Origin: Nocardioides bizhenqiangii
GTDB lineage: Bacteria > Actinomycetota > Actinomycetes > Propionibacteriales > Nocardioidaceae
Assembly: GCF_034661235.1 (NCBI RefSeq)
Contig: NZ_CP141059.1
Coordinates: 4,482,894 to 4,546,893, forward strand
Length of the DNA: 64,000 nucleotides
Direction: 5' to 3'
Part shown: one piece after another, positions 1 to 9,182 of the stretch
Layout of the letters: the number at the start of each line of letters is the position of its first letter
Position numbering within the stretch: the stretch's first letter is position 1
Position numbers and translations under genes: made by a program
The notes under the pieces: model-generated
What the model was told of the DNA's origin: nothing
The model's input: only the letters and a program-made list of their open reading frames with translations
The model's database searches: none

Positions 1-389
1 CGGGGCAGCCGGTCCGCCAGCGTGGCGGTGACCTGGTCGGCCGGCATGTCCCACCAGCCGGCGGGGCGGACGCGACAGCCGTTGTCGTCGATGACGTCAC
101 TCTTCGATCCGGTCGGGTCGGCCTTCGGGGAGGGGCTGGGCTCGTCGCCGTAGCCCGGATCCGTGGCTCCGCCACCCGGCTCGGTGCCGGTGCCCTGGGT
201 CAGCGGATATCCGAGGGCACCGGCGGCAGCGATCACGGCCACCCCACCAGCGGCGTAGCCGACGCGCCGATGGGTGCGGTGCCGCCGTGCCTTCGCCATC
301 ACGCCGTTCGTGACGTCGGGCGCACGGAGACCTCCGACCGCGCGGTCCATCCGGTCTCGCAGGCCGATGTTGTCGTCGATGTCGAACAT
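1..389 (-). CDS. Membrane-anchored partner of the SigE-type sigma factor, C-terminus cut by window edge
   Basis: Only the first ~129 codons are inside the window. The start is ATG at 389 behind a GAGGAG ribosome site, 23 bases after the stop of the upstream sigma factor gene, so the two form an operon. The visible protein has a basic cytoplasmic N-terminus (~50 residues, ending in a KARRHRTHRR-type stretch), one hydrophobic segment near residues 51-68, then a Gly/Pro/Ser/Asp-rich exported linker. This layout is common for proteins encoded directly behind SigE-family sigma factors, so an anti-sigma or sigma-linked sensor role is inferred from position; no zinc-binding anti-sigma motif is visible in the part that can be read. 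Confidence 0.6.
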   Translation of the reverse strand, partial: MFDIDDNIGLRDRMDRAVGGLRAPDVTNGVMAKARRHRTHRRVGYAAGGVAVIAAAGALGYPLTQGTGTEPGGGATDPGYGDEPSPSPKADPTGSKSDVIDDNGCRVRPAGWWDMPADQVTATLADRLP

Positions 390-412
390 GGTCGTCTCCT
401 CGAAGTGGCCGG

Positions 413-952
413 TCACGCCACGGGGTTGGGGCTGGACGGGTGGGATGTCGTGGGATCGGGGGCGTCGTCGCCGAGCAGGTCGCGGAGCAGCCGTAGGCCG
501 CGCAGGCAACGGTTCTTGACGGCCGCCTCGGTGAGACCCAGGTCGGCGGCGGTCGCCGCGACGCTCTGGTCGTTCCAGTAGCGCAGCACGACCGCGGCCC
601 GGTCGAGCGGAGCCAGCTCGGCCAGCGCCGCCATCAGCGTCAGTCGCTCGACGGGGTCCACCGGCTCGCGCGCCGGCGGCTCGGGTGTCCGGTCGACCGG
701 CAGCTCCCCGCTGCGGCGGAGCCGGCGCTCACTCAGGAACGACTTGATCAGGATGCCGTGGGCATAGGCGACCGGGTCGTTGGCGGCACGCAGCCGTCGC
801 CATCCGACGTACACCTTGGTGAGGGTGGTCTGCAGCAGGTCTTCGGCGGCGTGCGGCGAGGTGGTGAGCAGGTAGGCGCTGCGGTAGAGCTGGTCCGATC
901 GTGCGGCCACGAACTCGGTGAACTCCGCGTCGTCGCGGGCACTGCGTCGCAA
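413..952 (-). CDS. SigE-family RNA polymerase sigma factor (ECF-like)
   Basis: Protein of 179 residues with the two-domain layout of group 4 sigma factors: region 2 at about residues 10-75 (including the run AYLLTTSPHAAEDLLQTT) and region 4 at about 115-165 with the helix-turn-helix LRYWNDQSVAATAADLGLTE. The AYLLT run is typical of the actinobacterial SigE_rel subfamily. It would direct RNA polymerase to stress or envelope promoters; the target genes cannot be read from here. The start appears to be TTG at 952 placed just after GAGGAGGACCA; no better upstream start exists. It heads an operon with the membrane protein at the window edge. Confidence 0.85.
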   Translation of the reverse strand: MRRSARDDAEFTEFVAARSDQLYRSAYLLTTSPHAAEDLLQTTLTKVYVGWRRLRAANDPVAYAHGILIKSFLSERRLRRSGELPVDRTPEPPAREPVDPVERLTLMAALAELAPLDRAAVVLRYWNDQSVAATAADLGLTEAAVKNRCLRGLRLLRDLLGDDAPDPTTSHPSSPNPVA

Positions 953-1035
953 TGGTCCTCCTCGGTGGGTTCACGCTGAAGACGCGCCGTACCAAGGATC
1001 CGGTCTCAACCGATCTGGTGCACGAGAACGGCCGG

Positions 1036-1692
1036 TCAGTCTCCGAGGTGCGCCCGCTCGGCGCCGATCGTGGTGTCGTCGCCGTGACCGGTGTGCACGA
1101 CCGTGTCGTCGGGGAGCGCGAACAGCTTGGCGCTGATCGACGCCTCCAGGGTGGGTAGGTCGCTGAACGAGCGACCGGTCGCGCCCGGGCCACCCTGGAA
1201 CAGGGTGTCGCCGGTGAACACGCAACCCAGGTCGGGCGCGTGCAGGCAGACCGCACCCGGTGCGTGGCCCGGGGTGTGCAGCACGGTCAACGTCGTACCG
1301 GCCACATCGATCTTCATGCCGTCGGAGAGGTCGACGTCCCACAGGTGGCCGTCGACGGCATCGGGGCCACCATGGGTGAGCTCCCACAGTGGCCGGTCGT
1401 CGGGGTGGAGCAGGATCGGCGCCCCTGATCCGTCGTTGGCCCGTTCGCGCAGTGCCGGTGCCACCCGCACGTGGTCGTCGTGGGCGTGGGTGCACACGAT
1501 CGCCCTGATCCGGCGATCCCCGACGACGGCGAGGATGTCGTCGACCGAGTGCGGTGCGTCGATGACGACGCACTCGCTGTCGTCGCCGACGACCCAGATG
1601 TTGTTGTCGACGTCGAAGGTCTCGCCGTCGAGGCTGAAGGTGCCGCTGCTGACAGCGTGGTCGACCCGGAGGCCGCTCGAGGGGCCGGCCAT
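1036..1692 (-). CDS. MBL-fold metallo-hydrolase coupled to mscR
   Basis: Metallo-beta-lactamase-fold enzyme of 218 residues. The zinc signature HAHDDH sits near residue 73, with further ligands in the HTPGHAPGAVC and FTGDTLF motifs and a final HTGHGDDTTIG stretch, so both metal sites look complete. Its start overlaps the mscR stop by one base (TGATG), meaning translational coupling. The same pairing is known in M. tuberculosis (Rv2259 mscR with Rv2260), so hydrolysis of the S-formyl-mycothiol product of MscR, or of a related mycothiol thioester, is the likely role; this is inference from context and fold, since the substrate of the family member has not been read from sequence. Confidence 0.85.
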   Translation of the reverse strand: MAGPSSGLRVDHAVSSGTFSLDGETFDVDNNIWVVGDDSECVVIDAPHSVDDILAVVGDRRIRAIVCTHAHDDHVRVAPALRERANDGSGAPILLHPDDRPLWELTHGGPDAVDGHLWDVDLSDGMKIDVAGTTLTVLHTPGHAPGAVCLHAPDLGCVFTGDTLFQGGPGATGRSFSDLPTLEASISAKLFALPDDTVVHTGHGDDTTIGAERAHLGD

Positions 1693-2813
1693 CAGAGGAC
1701 GACGACCGAGCGCAGGACGTCGCCGTGGTGCATCCGCTCGAACGCCGCCTCCACGTCACTGAGCCCGATCTCCTCGCTGACGAAGGCGTCGAGATCGAGC
1801 CGACCCTGCAGGTAGAGGTCGACCAACATGGGGAAGTCGCGGCTGGGCAGGCAGTCGCCGTACCAGCTGGACTTCAGCGCGCCGCCGCGGCCGAACACGT
1901 CGATGAGCGGGATGTCGGGGACCTTCATGTCCGGCGTCGGTACGCCGACCAGGACCAGGGTGCCGGCAAGGTCGCGGGCGTAGAACGCTTGTTGCCAGGT
2001 CTCCGGGCGCCCGACCGCCTCGACGACCACGTCGGCGCCGTCGGCGCCCTCGTAGGTCTCCGCGCAGATCCGCTTGATCTCCGTGACCGGGTCCAGCCCG
2101 GACAGGGGCGAGGAGTCGATGGTGTGGGTAGCGCCCATCTTCTTCGCTGTCTTCAGCTTCTTGGCGTCGATGTCGACCGCGATGATCGGGCTCGCGCCCG
2201 CCAGCGCTGCGCCGGCGATGGCTGCGACGCCTACGCCGCCGCAGCCGATGACCGCGATGCTGCGACCCCGGGTCACGGCGCCGGTGTTGATCGCAGCACC
2301 GATGCCGGCCATCACGCCGCACCCGAGCAGGCCCACGGCGGCGGGTCGGGCCGCCGGGTCGACCTTCGTGCACTGGCCCGCAGCGACCAGCGTCTTCTCC
2401 GCGAACGCACCGATGCCCAGCGCCGGCGACAGCTCCGTACCGGCGTCCGGTCCCTCGGCCAGTGTCATCCTCTGCTGCGCGTTGTGGGTCGCGAAGCAGT
2501 AGTGGAGATCGCCGCGCTTGCAGGCGCGGCACTCGGCGCACACCGCGCGCCAGTTGAGGACGACGAAGTCGCCCGGCGCCACACCCGTGACGTCCGGGCC
2601 GACGGCCTCGACGATCCCCGAGGCCTCGTGTCCCAGCAGGAAGGGGAACTCGTCGTTGATGCCGCCCTCGCGGTAGTGCAGGTCGGTGTGGCAGACCCCG
2701 CAGGTCAGCACCTTCACCACCGCCTCGCCCGGGCCCGGGTCCGGGACGTTGATGGTCACGATCTCGACCGGGGCTCCCTTTGCGCGGGCGACGACCGCCC
2801 GGACCTGCTGCAT
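1692..2813 (-). CDS. mscR: S-(hydroxymethyl)mycothiol dehydrogenase
   Basis: Zinc-dependent medium-chain alcohol dehydrogenase of 373 residues. Visible are the catalytic zinc motif CGVCHTD near residue 38, GHEASGIVE near residue 60, the structural zinc cluster [15 protein letters not shown] near 93-107, and the NAD-binding GCGGVG near 192. Sequence pattern matches the mycothiol-dependent formaldehyde dehydrogenase subfamily, which oxidises the formaldehyde-mycothiol adduct (and can reduce S-nitrosomycothiol). Mycothiol is the actinobacterial thiol, and ino1 at 41.6 kb feeds its inositol. The downstream hydrolase overlaps by one base. ATG at 2813 was chosen as the start; the length is normal for the family. 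Confidence 0.9.
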   Translation of the reverse strand: MQQVRAVVARAKGAPVEIVTINVPDPGPGEAVVKVLTCGVCHTDLHYREGGINDEFPFLLGHEASGIVEAVGPDVTGVAPGDFVVLNWRAVCAECRACKRGDLHYCFATHNAQQRMTLAEGPDAGTELSPALGIGAFAEKTLVAAGQCTKVDPAARPAAVGLLGCGVMAGIGAAINTGAVTRGRSIAVIGCGGVGVAAIAGAALAGASPIIAVDIDAKKLKTAKKMGATHTIDSSPLSGLDPVTEIKRICAETYEGADGADVVVEAVGRPETWQQAFYARDLAGTLVLVGVPTPDMKVPDIPLIDVFGRGGALKSSWYGDCLPSRDFPMLVDLYLQGRLDLDAFVSEEIGLSDVEAAFERMHHGDVLRSVVVL

Positions 2814-2945
2814 GCGACTGGTCTCCTCTGTGGCTGACGACGAACCATCGAGTGCATCAACCTAGGCGCAACCGACTGGTCGGCGCGACGGTCGGCCGGC
2901 CATCAGCCGCGTCGGACTGTCCGTCGCTTCTGCTTGGCTGGCGCC

Positions 2946-3497
2946 ATGTTCGCCGATCTGCCGCCCTTCGCGGCCTGGCGCTTCGTCGACGCGGTCGACG
3001 GGTTCGAGGTGATGTACGCCGAGCCGGGCCGACTGCGCGGGCACACCTCCGCCGTCGAGGACGGCGAGGCCTACGCGGTCACCTACGAGATCACGCTGGA
3101 CGACCGCTGGCGGACCCGCCGGGTGCAGGTCTCGTCCGACACCGTGGCCGGCACCCGCACGACCGTGCTGGTCTCCGACGGGGACGGCCGGTGGACCGTG
3201 GAGGGCCACCCTGCGCCGCACCTCGACGGCCTCGTCGACGTCGACCTCGAGGCATCGGCATGCACGAACACCCTGCCCATCCACCGGTTGCGGCTGCCCG
3301 CCGACGAGGTGGTCACCGCGTCCGCGGTCTACGTCCAGGCCCTCGACCTCACGGCGCGGCGCCTCGACCAGACCTACCGGCGGCTCGACGACCACCGGTT
3401 CGACTACACCTCGGAGGGCGACTTCCGAGCCGTGCTCACATACGACGATGCCGGGCTGGTCCTCGACTATCCCGGCATCGCCGTTCGGTTCGCCTAG
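2946..3497 (+). CDS. Putative glycolipid-binding family protein (DUF1089-like)
   Basis: Protein of 183 residues, cytoplasmic in appearance (no signal peptide or membrane segment). The spaced motifs DLEASACTNTLPIHRL and YVQALDLTARRLDQTYRR resemble the actinobacterial family called putative glycolipid-binding (PF06475). Function is not established for the family as far as I know. I chose ATG 2946 over the TTG at 2934 because homologous starts normally begin a few residues before the PPFAAWR-type stretch. It is a single gene that converges with the small membrane protein gene at 3525. Confidence 0.65.
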   Translation: MFADLPPFAAWRFVDAVDGFEVMYAEPGRLRGHTSAVEDGEAYAVTYEITLDDRWRTRRVQVSSDTVAGTRTTVLVSDGDGRWTVEGHPAPHLDGLVDVDLEASACTNTLPIHRLRLPADEVVTASAVYVQALDLTARRLDQTYRRLDDHRFDYTSEGDFRAVLTYDDAGLVLDYPGIAVRFA

Positions 3498-3524
3498 CAG
3501 CAGGCGGCCTCGCTCCTTCATCGA

Positions 3525-4238
3525 TCAGCTGCGCCTGCGCGACAGGAGGCCTCCTCCGACCAACGCCAACTCGGCGAGGCCGAGTGTCGCGCCGGTGATC
3601 CACAGGGCGCAGGTGACCCACCCGAACACCGGCACCGTGGCGCCGACGTCTGCCTGCACGGCGACACCGCTGGTGGCGTCGGCGTTCATGATGACCGCCG
3701 TCCAGTTGCCGTTCCTGGGGGTCCAGGTCACGCTCTGGGTGCCGGGACCGCTCGTCTGGGCGATCCAGATGTCCGCGTCCGCCGGCGTGCTGGCCGGTGC
3801 TCCGCCGATGTGGTCGGTGTTCGTCGTCTCCTGGTCGTCGACGTCCTCGACCGTCGTGTAGGCGACACCGCGCAAGTACGCCTTGGCGTCGTCCGCGCGG
3901 GCGATGCCGATGAAGACCGAGGTGTCCGGGTCGGCGCTGGTGGCGCGCAGCCGCGCGCGGCCGAGGATCCAGTCACCGCTCAGTCCGTTGAGATCGACCT
4001 CCTTGACGGCGAGGGCGTGACCGCCGGTGTCGAGCGAGGTCTCGTCGGTGGTGAGGTAGTCACCGTCCCGACGGTCGTCGTCGAACCAGCTGAGCACGCC
4101 GGCGGTGGCGAGGGAGCCGGCGGCTCCGATCAGCAGGAACAGCCCCAGGACGAGCGCGACCACGCGGCGGGCGGACCGCCGGGGGGCCCGGACGGGCTGG
4201 GGGACGGGGGGTCGGGGGTGAGGGGCGGTGATGGTCAT
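3525..4238 (-). CDS. Small membrane protein with two terminal TM regions
   Basis: Protein of 237 residues starting at ATG 4238, seven bases behind a clear AAGGAGAAAC ribosome site. A Pro/Arg-rich N-terminus is followed by a membrane helix (about residues 24-48, VVALVLGLFLLIGAAGSLAT), an exported middle domain of ~140 residues and a C-terminal hydrophobic hairpin ending in RRRS. The exported middle resembles proteins annotated only as hypothetical in Nocardioides. It lies downstream of an ABC exporter in the same direction, separated by a strong hairpin, so it may be an accessory component; this is inference. Confidence 0.65.
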   Translation of the reverse strand: MTITAPHPRPPVPQPVRAPRRSARRVVALVLGLFLLIGAAGSLATAGVLSWFDDDRRDGDYLTTDETSLDTGGHALAVKEVDLNGLSGDWILGRARLRATSADPDTSVFIGIARADDAKAYLRGVAYTTVEDVDDQETTNTDHIGGAPASTPADADIWIAQTSGPGTQSVTWTPRNGNWTAVIMNADATSGVAVQADVGATVPVFGWVTCALWITGATLGLAELALVGGGLLSRRRS

Positions 4239-4298
4239 GGTGTTTCTCCTTGCTGAGGTCAGTAGTCGTTCGAGTGAGTGCGGCGCAGGTGCCGCCGA

Positions 4299-4328
4299 GC
4301 CGGGCAGTGTCGGGTGACACTGCCCGGC
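4299..4328 (-). terminator. Hairpin after the ABC permease gene
   Basis: Perfect 13 bp inverted repeat GCCGGGCAGTGTC with loop GGGT, located 17 bases after the permease stop codon. There is no U-run, which is common for actinobacterial terminators. It probably ends or attenuates the ABC transporter transcript before the small membrane protein gene. Confidence 0.65.
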
Positions 4329-4344
4329 CTGGTGCGGGACTGGG

Positions 4345-6888
4345 TCAGTCCGTGACCACCGCCTTGAGGACATCGACCTTGGCGGCCGACCTGGCGGGTC
4401 CAAGCGCCGCGAGCACGCCGGCGACGGCAGCCAGGACGACGTACACGGCGATCTGCGGTGCGGGGATCGAGACTCCCGTGATGCCCTGGTCCTCGAGGAC
4501 CCTGGACAGAGCCACCCCGATCCCGATCCCGAGGCCGGCACCGGACAGCGCGCCGATCAGCGAGATCACGACCGACTCCCAGCGGACCATCGCCCTGACC
4601 TGACCGCGGGTCATGCCGACCGCGCGGAGCAGACCCAGCTCGCGGGTGCGCTCGAAGACCGAGAGCGCCAGCGTGTTGACGATGCCGAGGAGCGCGATCA
4701 CGACCGCGAGCAACAGCATCACGGTGACGAAGGTCAGCAGTCCGTCGATGAACCCGCTGGCCTCGGCCTCGTAGGCGTCCTGGTCCAGCACCTTGGCGTC
4801 CGGGTGGTCGGCCAGGGCCGCCGTGATGGCGTCCTGGACCTCGTCCCGATCGGCACCGGCCGCCACCTTCACCAAGGCGGAGGTGACGAGCTGCGGTCCT
4901 GCAAGGGCGTTCTGCTCGTCCAGCCCGATCACGAAGTTGTCCGTGACCCAGCCCTTGGAGTCGAAGATCCCCACGAGCTCGAGCTGGTGCTTGCCCGTGG
5001 CTGCGAACTCAGCGTCCACGGTGTCACCGAGCTCCCACCCGTTGCTCTCGGCGATGTCCCTGGAGACGACGACGGTGTCGTCCCCCAGCTCGGACAGCGA
5101 GCCCTGGGAGAGGTCGAGCTGCATCAGGTCGCCGGCGGTTGCCGGGTCGACCGCGGAGTAGCTCGTGTCATGGCCCTCGAACCTGGCCATGCCCCAACCG
5201 CTGGCAGCGACCGAGTCGACGCCCTCGACGTCCTCCACCGCAGCCACCACGGTCGGGCTGAACCCGGGGCCCTGGGAGCTCGCGCTGGTGACGTAGAGGT
5301 CGGCATCGGTCTTGTCACCGATGACTTCCCCGAAGGAGGTCTTCAACGAAGAGGCGAAGACGCTCATGCTCACGACCAGCGTGAGCCCGATCATGAGCGC
5401 TGCGGCGGTGGCAGCAGTACGACGCGGGTTGCGCACCGCGTTCTGCGTCGCCAGCTCGCCGGAGAGTCCCCGGAGCTTCATCGGAGCACCGATCGCCGCG
5501 GCCAGCGGACGCACCGCCATCGGGAGCGCGACGATGACTCCGACCAGCACGGAGAGCAGGCCCACGCCGAACACGACCATCGGTGCGTCGGCGTACAACG
5601 TGCTCAGGACACCTGCGGTTCCCAGGCCGAGGACGGTCGTTCCGACCAGTGCCCGCCGTTTGGAGAAGCTGCCGGTGTCGGCCGCGGACTCCCGCAGCGC
5701 CTCGACCGGACGCACCTTCGTGGCGCGGCGGGCGGGGACGAGCGCGGAGACGACGGTGACGAGGGTGCCGACGGCCATCGAGATGATGATGGTGCGGGGC
5801 TCCACCTGGAGCGACGTCGTCGGCAGGCTGAACCCGGCCACGTCCATGAGGACCTTGAGGCCCTTCGCTACTCCTAGGCCGAGCGCGACGCCGATCGCGG
5901 ACGCTCCAGCGCCGATCAGGATCGCCTCGAAGAGCAGGCTCCGCTTGATCTGCCGTTTGGTCGCGCCGATGGCCCGCATGAGGGCGATCTCCCGCGAGCG
6001 TTGCGTGACGATCATCGTGAAGGTGTTCCAGATGATGAAGCCACCGACGAACAGCGCGATGCCGGCGAAGATCGAGAAGAGGATGTTGATCATCTTCATG
6101 TTGCTCTTGACGGCGTCGGCGTTCTCCTTCGACACCGCGTCGCCGGTCACCGCCTCCGTGCCTTCCGGCACGACGGCAGACAACCGCTCCGCGAGCTCGG
6201 CCTGAGAGATCCCGGGGTCCGCGCTCACCTCGATGGTGTCGAAGACGCCCGGGGTGCCCAGCACCCGCTGAGCGGTCGCTACGTCGAAGTACGCGGACGT
6301 GCTGCCGCCGAGGTCCTTGTCGTCGCCGAAGCCGACGGTGCCGACCACGGTGAACTCCTCGGTGGGTCCCTGGAACAGGATCTTGATGGTCGACCCGACC
6401 TCGATGTCGTTCTCCTCGGCGCTGGTGGCGTCGATGGCGACCTCGTGGGGTCCGTCCGGCGCTTCGCCGGCCAGCACCTTGACGTCGCCGCGGAGCTTCT
6501 CGTCGGCCGACATCGTGGCGCCCGTCGTGGGCAGCCCGCCCGGGGGGATGACGGCGTCGCCGTCGGTGTCGGTGAGCAGGGCGTACCCGCTGACCGATCC
6601 CTCCGCCGCGCGCACGCCTTCGACCTGCTCGACCTGGTCGAGGACGGCCGCGTCGATCGGGGCACGGCTGGTGCTGACGCCCTCCGAGGCCGAGTAGGCG
6701 GCCTCGGTCCGGACGACCGCGTCGGTGCCGGCGGCGACCTTGTCGAACAGCCGGTCGAACGCGGTGCCCATGGTGTCGGTGAGGACGAGCGTGCCAGCCA
6801 GGAAGGCGACCCCGAGGGCGATCGAGGCCGTCGTGAGCGCGAGCCGCAGCTTGTGCGCGAGCATGCCGCGGAGGGTGGTGGTCAACAT
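4345..6888 (-). CDS. ABC transporter permease, FtsX/MacB type, double domain
   Basis: Large permease of 847 residues. It starts with a membrane helix (residues ~16-40), then a periplasmic MacB-like domain (~45-250), three helices with the hallmark REIALMRAIGATKRQIKRSLL (~300-320), a second set of helices and exported domain, and a final FtsX block with RTRELGLLRAVGMTRGQVRAMV (~740-760). Both halves carry the conserved coupling-helix motif that contacts the ATPase. Such proteins export peptides or lipoproteins or respond to antimicrobial peptides. The ATPase gene lies 2 bases upstream, so the pair is a complete exporter. Length is normal for the actinobacterial double-FtsX family. Confidence 0.9.
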   Translation of the reverse strand: MLTTTLRGMLAHKLRLALTTASIALGVAFLAGTLVLTDTMGTAFDRLFDKVAAGTDAVVRTEAAYSASEGVSTSRAPIDAAVLDQVEQVEGVRAAEGSVSGYALLTDTDGDAVIPPGGLPTTGATMSADEKLRGDVKVLAGEAPDGPHEVAIDATSAEENDIEVGSTIKILFQGPTEEFTVVGTVGFGDDKDLGGSTSAYFDVATAQRVLGTPGVFDTIEVSADPGISQAELAERLSAVVPEGTEAVTGDAVSKENADAVKSNMKMINILFSIFAGIALFVGGFIIWNTFTMIVTQRSREIALMRAIGATKRQIKRSLLFEAILIGAGASAIGVALGLGVAKGLKVLMDVAGFSLPTTSLQVEPRTIIISMAVGTLVTVVSALVPARRATKVRPVEALRESAADTGSFSKRRALVGTTVLGLGTAGVLSTLYADAPMVVFGVGLLSVLVGVIVALPMAVRPLAAAIGAPMKLRGLSGELATQNAVRNPRRTAATAAALMIGLTLVVSMSVFASSLKTSFGEVIGDKTDADLYVTSASSQGPGFSPTVVAAVEDVEGVDSVAASGWGMARFEGHDTSYSAVDPATAGDLMQLDLSQGSLSELGDDTVVVSRDIAESNGWELGDTVDAEFAATGKHQLELVGIFDSKGWVTDNFVIGLDEQNALAGPQLVTSALVKVAAGADRDEVQDAITAALADHPDAKVLDQDAYEAEASGFIDGLLTFVTVMLLLAVVIALLGIVNTLALSVFERTRELGLLRAVGMTRGQVRAMVRWESVVISLIGALSGAGLGIGIGVALSRVLEDQGITGVSIPAPQIAVYVVLAAVAGVLAALGPARSAAKVDVLKAVVTD

Positions 6889-6890
6889 GA

Positions 6891-7649
<759 letters not shown>

Positions 7650-7862
7650 GTGAGTCTCCCGTTGGGTTCTTGGGTTGGTTTCCGCCCGGTCGGGCGAGGT
7701 GTGACCAGCACACGCGAGTCCGGCGCCGGTGCCGATGGAGGTGGGCGCACGCTCGGCGGGCGCTCCCCGTCCGGTTCCGACGGGCAGGTGTGCGGCCAAC
7801 CCACCCGCAGGGTTCGGGGATCCCCCTCCCGCGGCCCGACCGCAGGGCGCAGACTGCACGGC

Positions 7863-9182
7863 ATGGACGGAGTGATGAGCCTGCGCCGGCGGTCGCGCCG
7901 CGAATGGCTGGCGACCGCCCTCGTCGGCGCCGGGTTGCTCGCCTTCGTGACGCTCGTCTACGCCGTGGTCGTGCTGGCCGGCGGCGCGCTGCTGGGACGA
8001 CCGACGTCGTCCCCCGCCGTCGCCCTCTCCGTCCTCGCCACGGCCGTGGTGGCGCTGACCTTCGACCGGGTGTCCTCGTGGCTCAGCGGGCTCGTCTCCC
8101 GGGCAGTGCACGGCGGGCGGCCGTCGCCGTACGACGTCCTGGGTCAGTTCTCCGGTACGGCGGCGGGCGGCTACGCGGCCGAGGAGCTGCCCTCCCGGAT
8201 GGCGCGGGTGCTGGCCGTCGGGACCGGGGCGCAGTGGTCGCAGGTGTGGCTCGTCCTGGACGGCAAGCCACGTCTGGCAGCGCCCTGGCCTCCCGATGCG
8301 CCGCTGGACGCGGTGCTGGACCCGACCGACACGTCGGTGCGCGGCCGGCGCTCGCAGCCGGTCCTGCACGACGGTGAGCTGCTGGGGCTCTTGGTCGTCC
8401 AGGAGCGCGACCAGGTCCCGCTCACCTCGGTCGAGGAACGGCTCTTCGCCGGACTGGCCGTCCAGTCGCGGCTGGTGCTGCGCGGGGCCCGTCTGCGCGT
8501 CGAGCTCGAGCAGCGGGCGGCGGAGCTGTCCACGCGCGCCGAGGAGCTTCGAGCCTCGCGGCAGCGACTCGTCGACGCCCAGGACAACGAGCGGCGCGCG
8601 CTGGAGCGCGACGTCCACGACGGTGCGCAGCAGCACCTCGTGGCCCTCGCGGTGAACCTCCGGCTCGCCGAGACCCTGGCGGCGCGGTCGCCCGAGCGCG
8701 CCGTTCCGCTCCTCGAGGCACAAGAGGCGGCCGCCGCCCACGCGGTCGAGACCGTCCTCCAGCTCTCCCAGGGCATCTATCCTCCGCTGCTCGCGGACGG
8801 TGGCCTGGAGCCCGCACTGCGCGCGGCGTCGATCAACAGTGCGACGCCGGTCGACCTGACCGCGGACGGGCTCGGTCGCTACCCGCCGGGCGTCGAGGCC
8901 GCGGCGTACTTCTGCTGCCTCGAGGCCCTGCAGAACGCCGCCAAGCATGCGCGAGCCTCGACGATCAGGATCGAGCTGCGTGGCGCGCCCGACGGTTCGT
9001 TGACCTTCCGCGTCTCCGACGACGGCTGCGGCTTCGACCCCGACGGGATCCCGGCCGGCAGCGGGCTGACGAACATGCGGGACCGGCTCGACGCCGTCGA
9101 CGGGGTCCTGACCCTGTCTTCGTCCTCCGGCTCGGGAACCCTCATCGAGGGCCGTATCCCGGGCGGGGAGAGATCGAGGTGA
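7863..9182 (+). CDS. NarL-type sensor histidine kinase
   Basis: Sensor kinase of 439 residues. Two membrane helices lie near residues 14-60, followed by a divergent GAF-like region and a long helix. The dimerisation/phospho-acceptor box ERDVHDGAQQHLVALAVN (HisKA_3, His at ~247) and the ATPase motifs LQNAAKHARA (N box, ~355) and DDGCGFDPDG plus GSGLTNMRDRL (G boxes) are all intact, so the protein should be active. Its stop overlaps the next start as GTGA, so it is coupled to a kinase-like protein. ATG 7863 is chosen; ATG 7875 is the alternative. The likely outputs are the response regulators at 11.2 and 11.6 kb. Confidence 0.88.
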   Translation: MDGVMSLRRRSRREWLATALVGAGLLAFVTLVYAVVVLAGGALLGRPTSSPAVALSVLATAVVALTFDRVSSWLSGLVSRAVHGGRPSPYDVLGQFSGTAAGGYAAEELPSRMARVLAVGTGAQWSQVWLVLDGKPRLAAPWPPDAPLDAVLDPTDTSVRGRRSQPVLHDGELLGLLVVQERDQVPLTSVEERLFAGLAVQSRLVLRGARLRVELEQRAAELSTRAEELRASRQRLVDAQDNERRALERDVHDGAQQHLVALAVNLRLAETLAARSPERAVPLLEAQEAAAAHAVETVLQLSQGIYPPLLADGGLEPALRAASINSATPVDLTADGLGRYPPGVEAAAYFCCLEALQNAAKHARASTIRIELRGAPDGSLTFRVSDDGCGFDPDGIPAGSGLTNMRDRLDAVDGVLTLSSSSGSGTLIEGRIPGGERSR

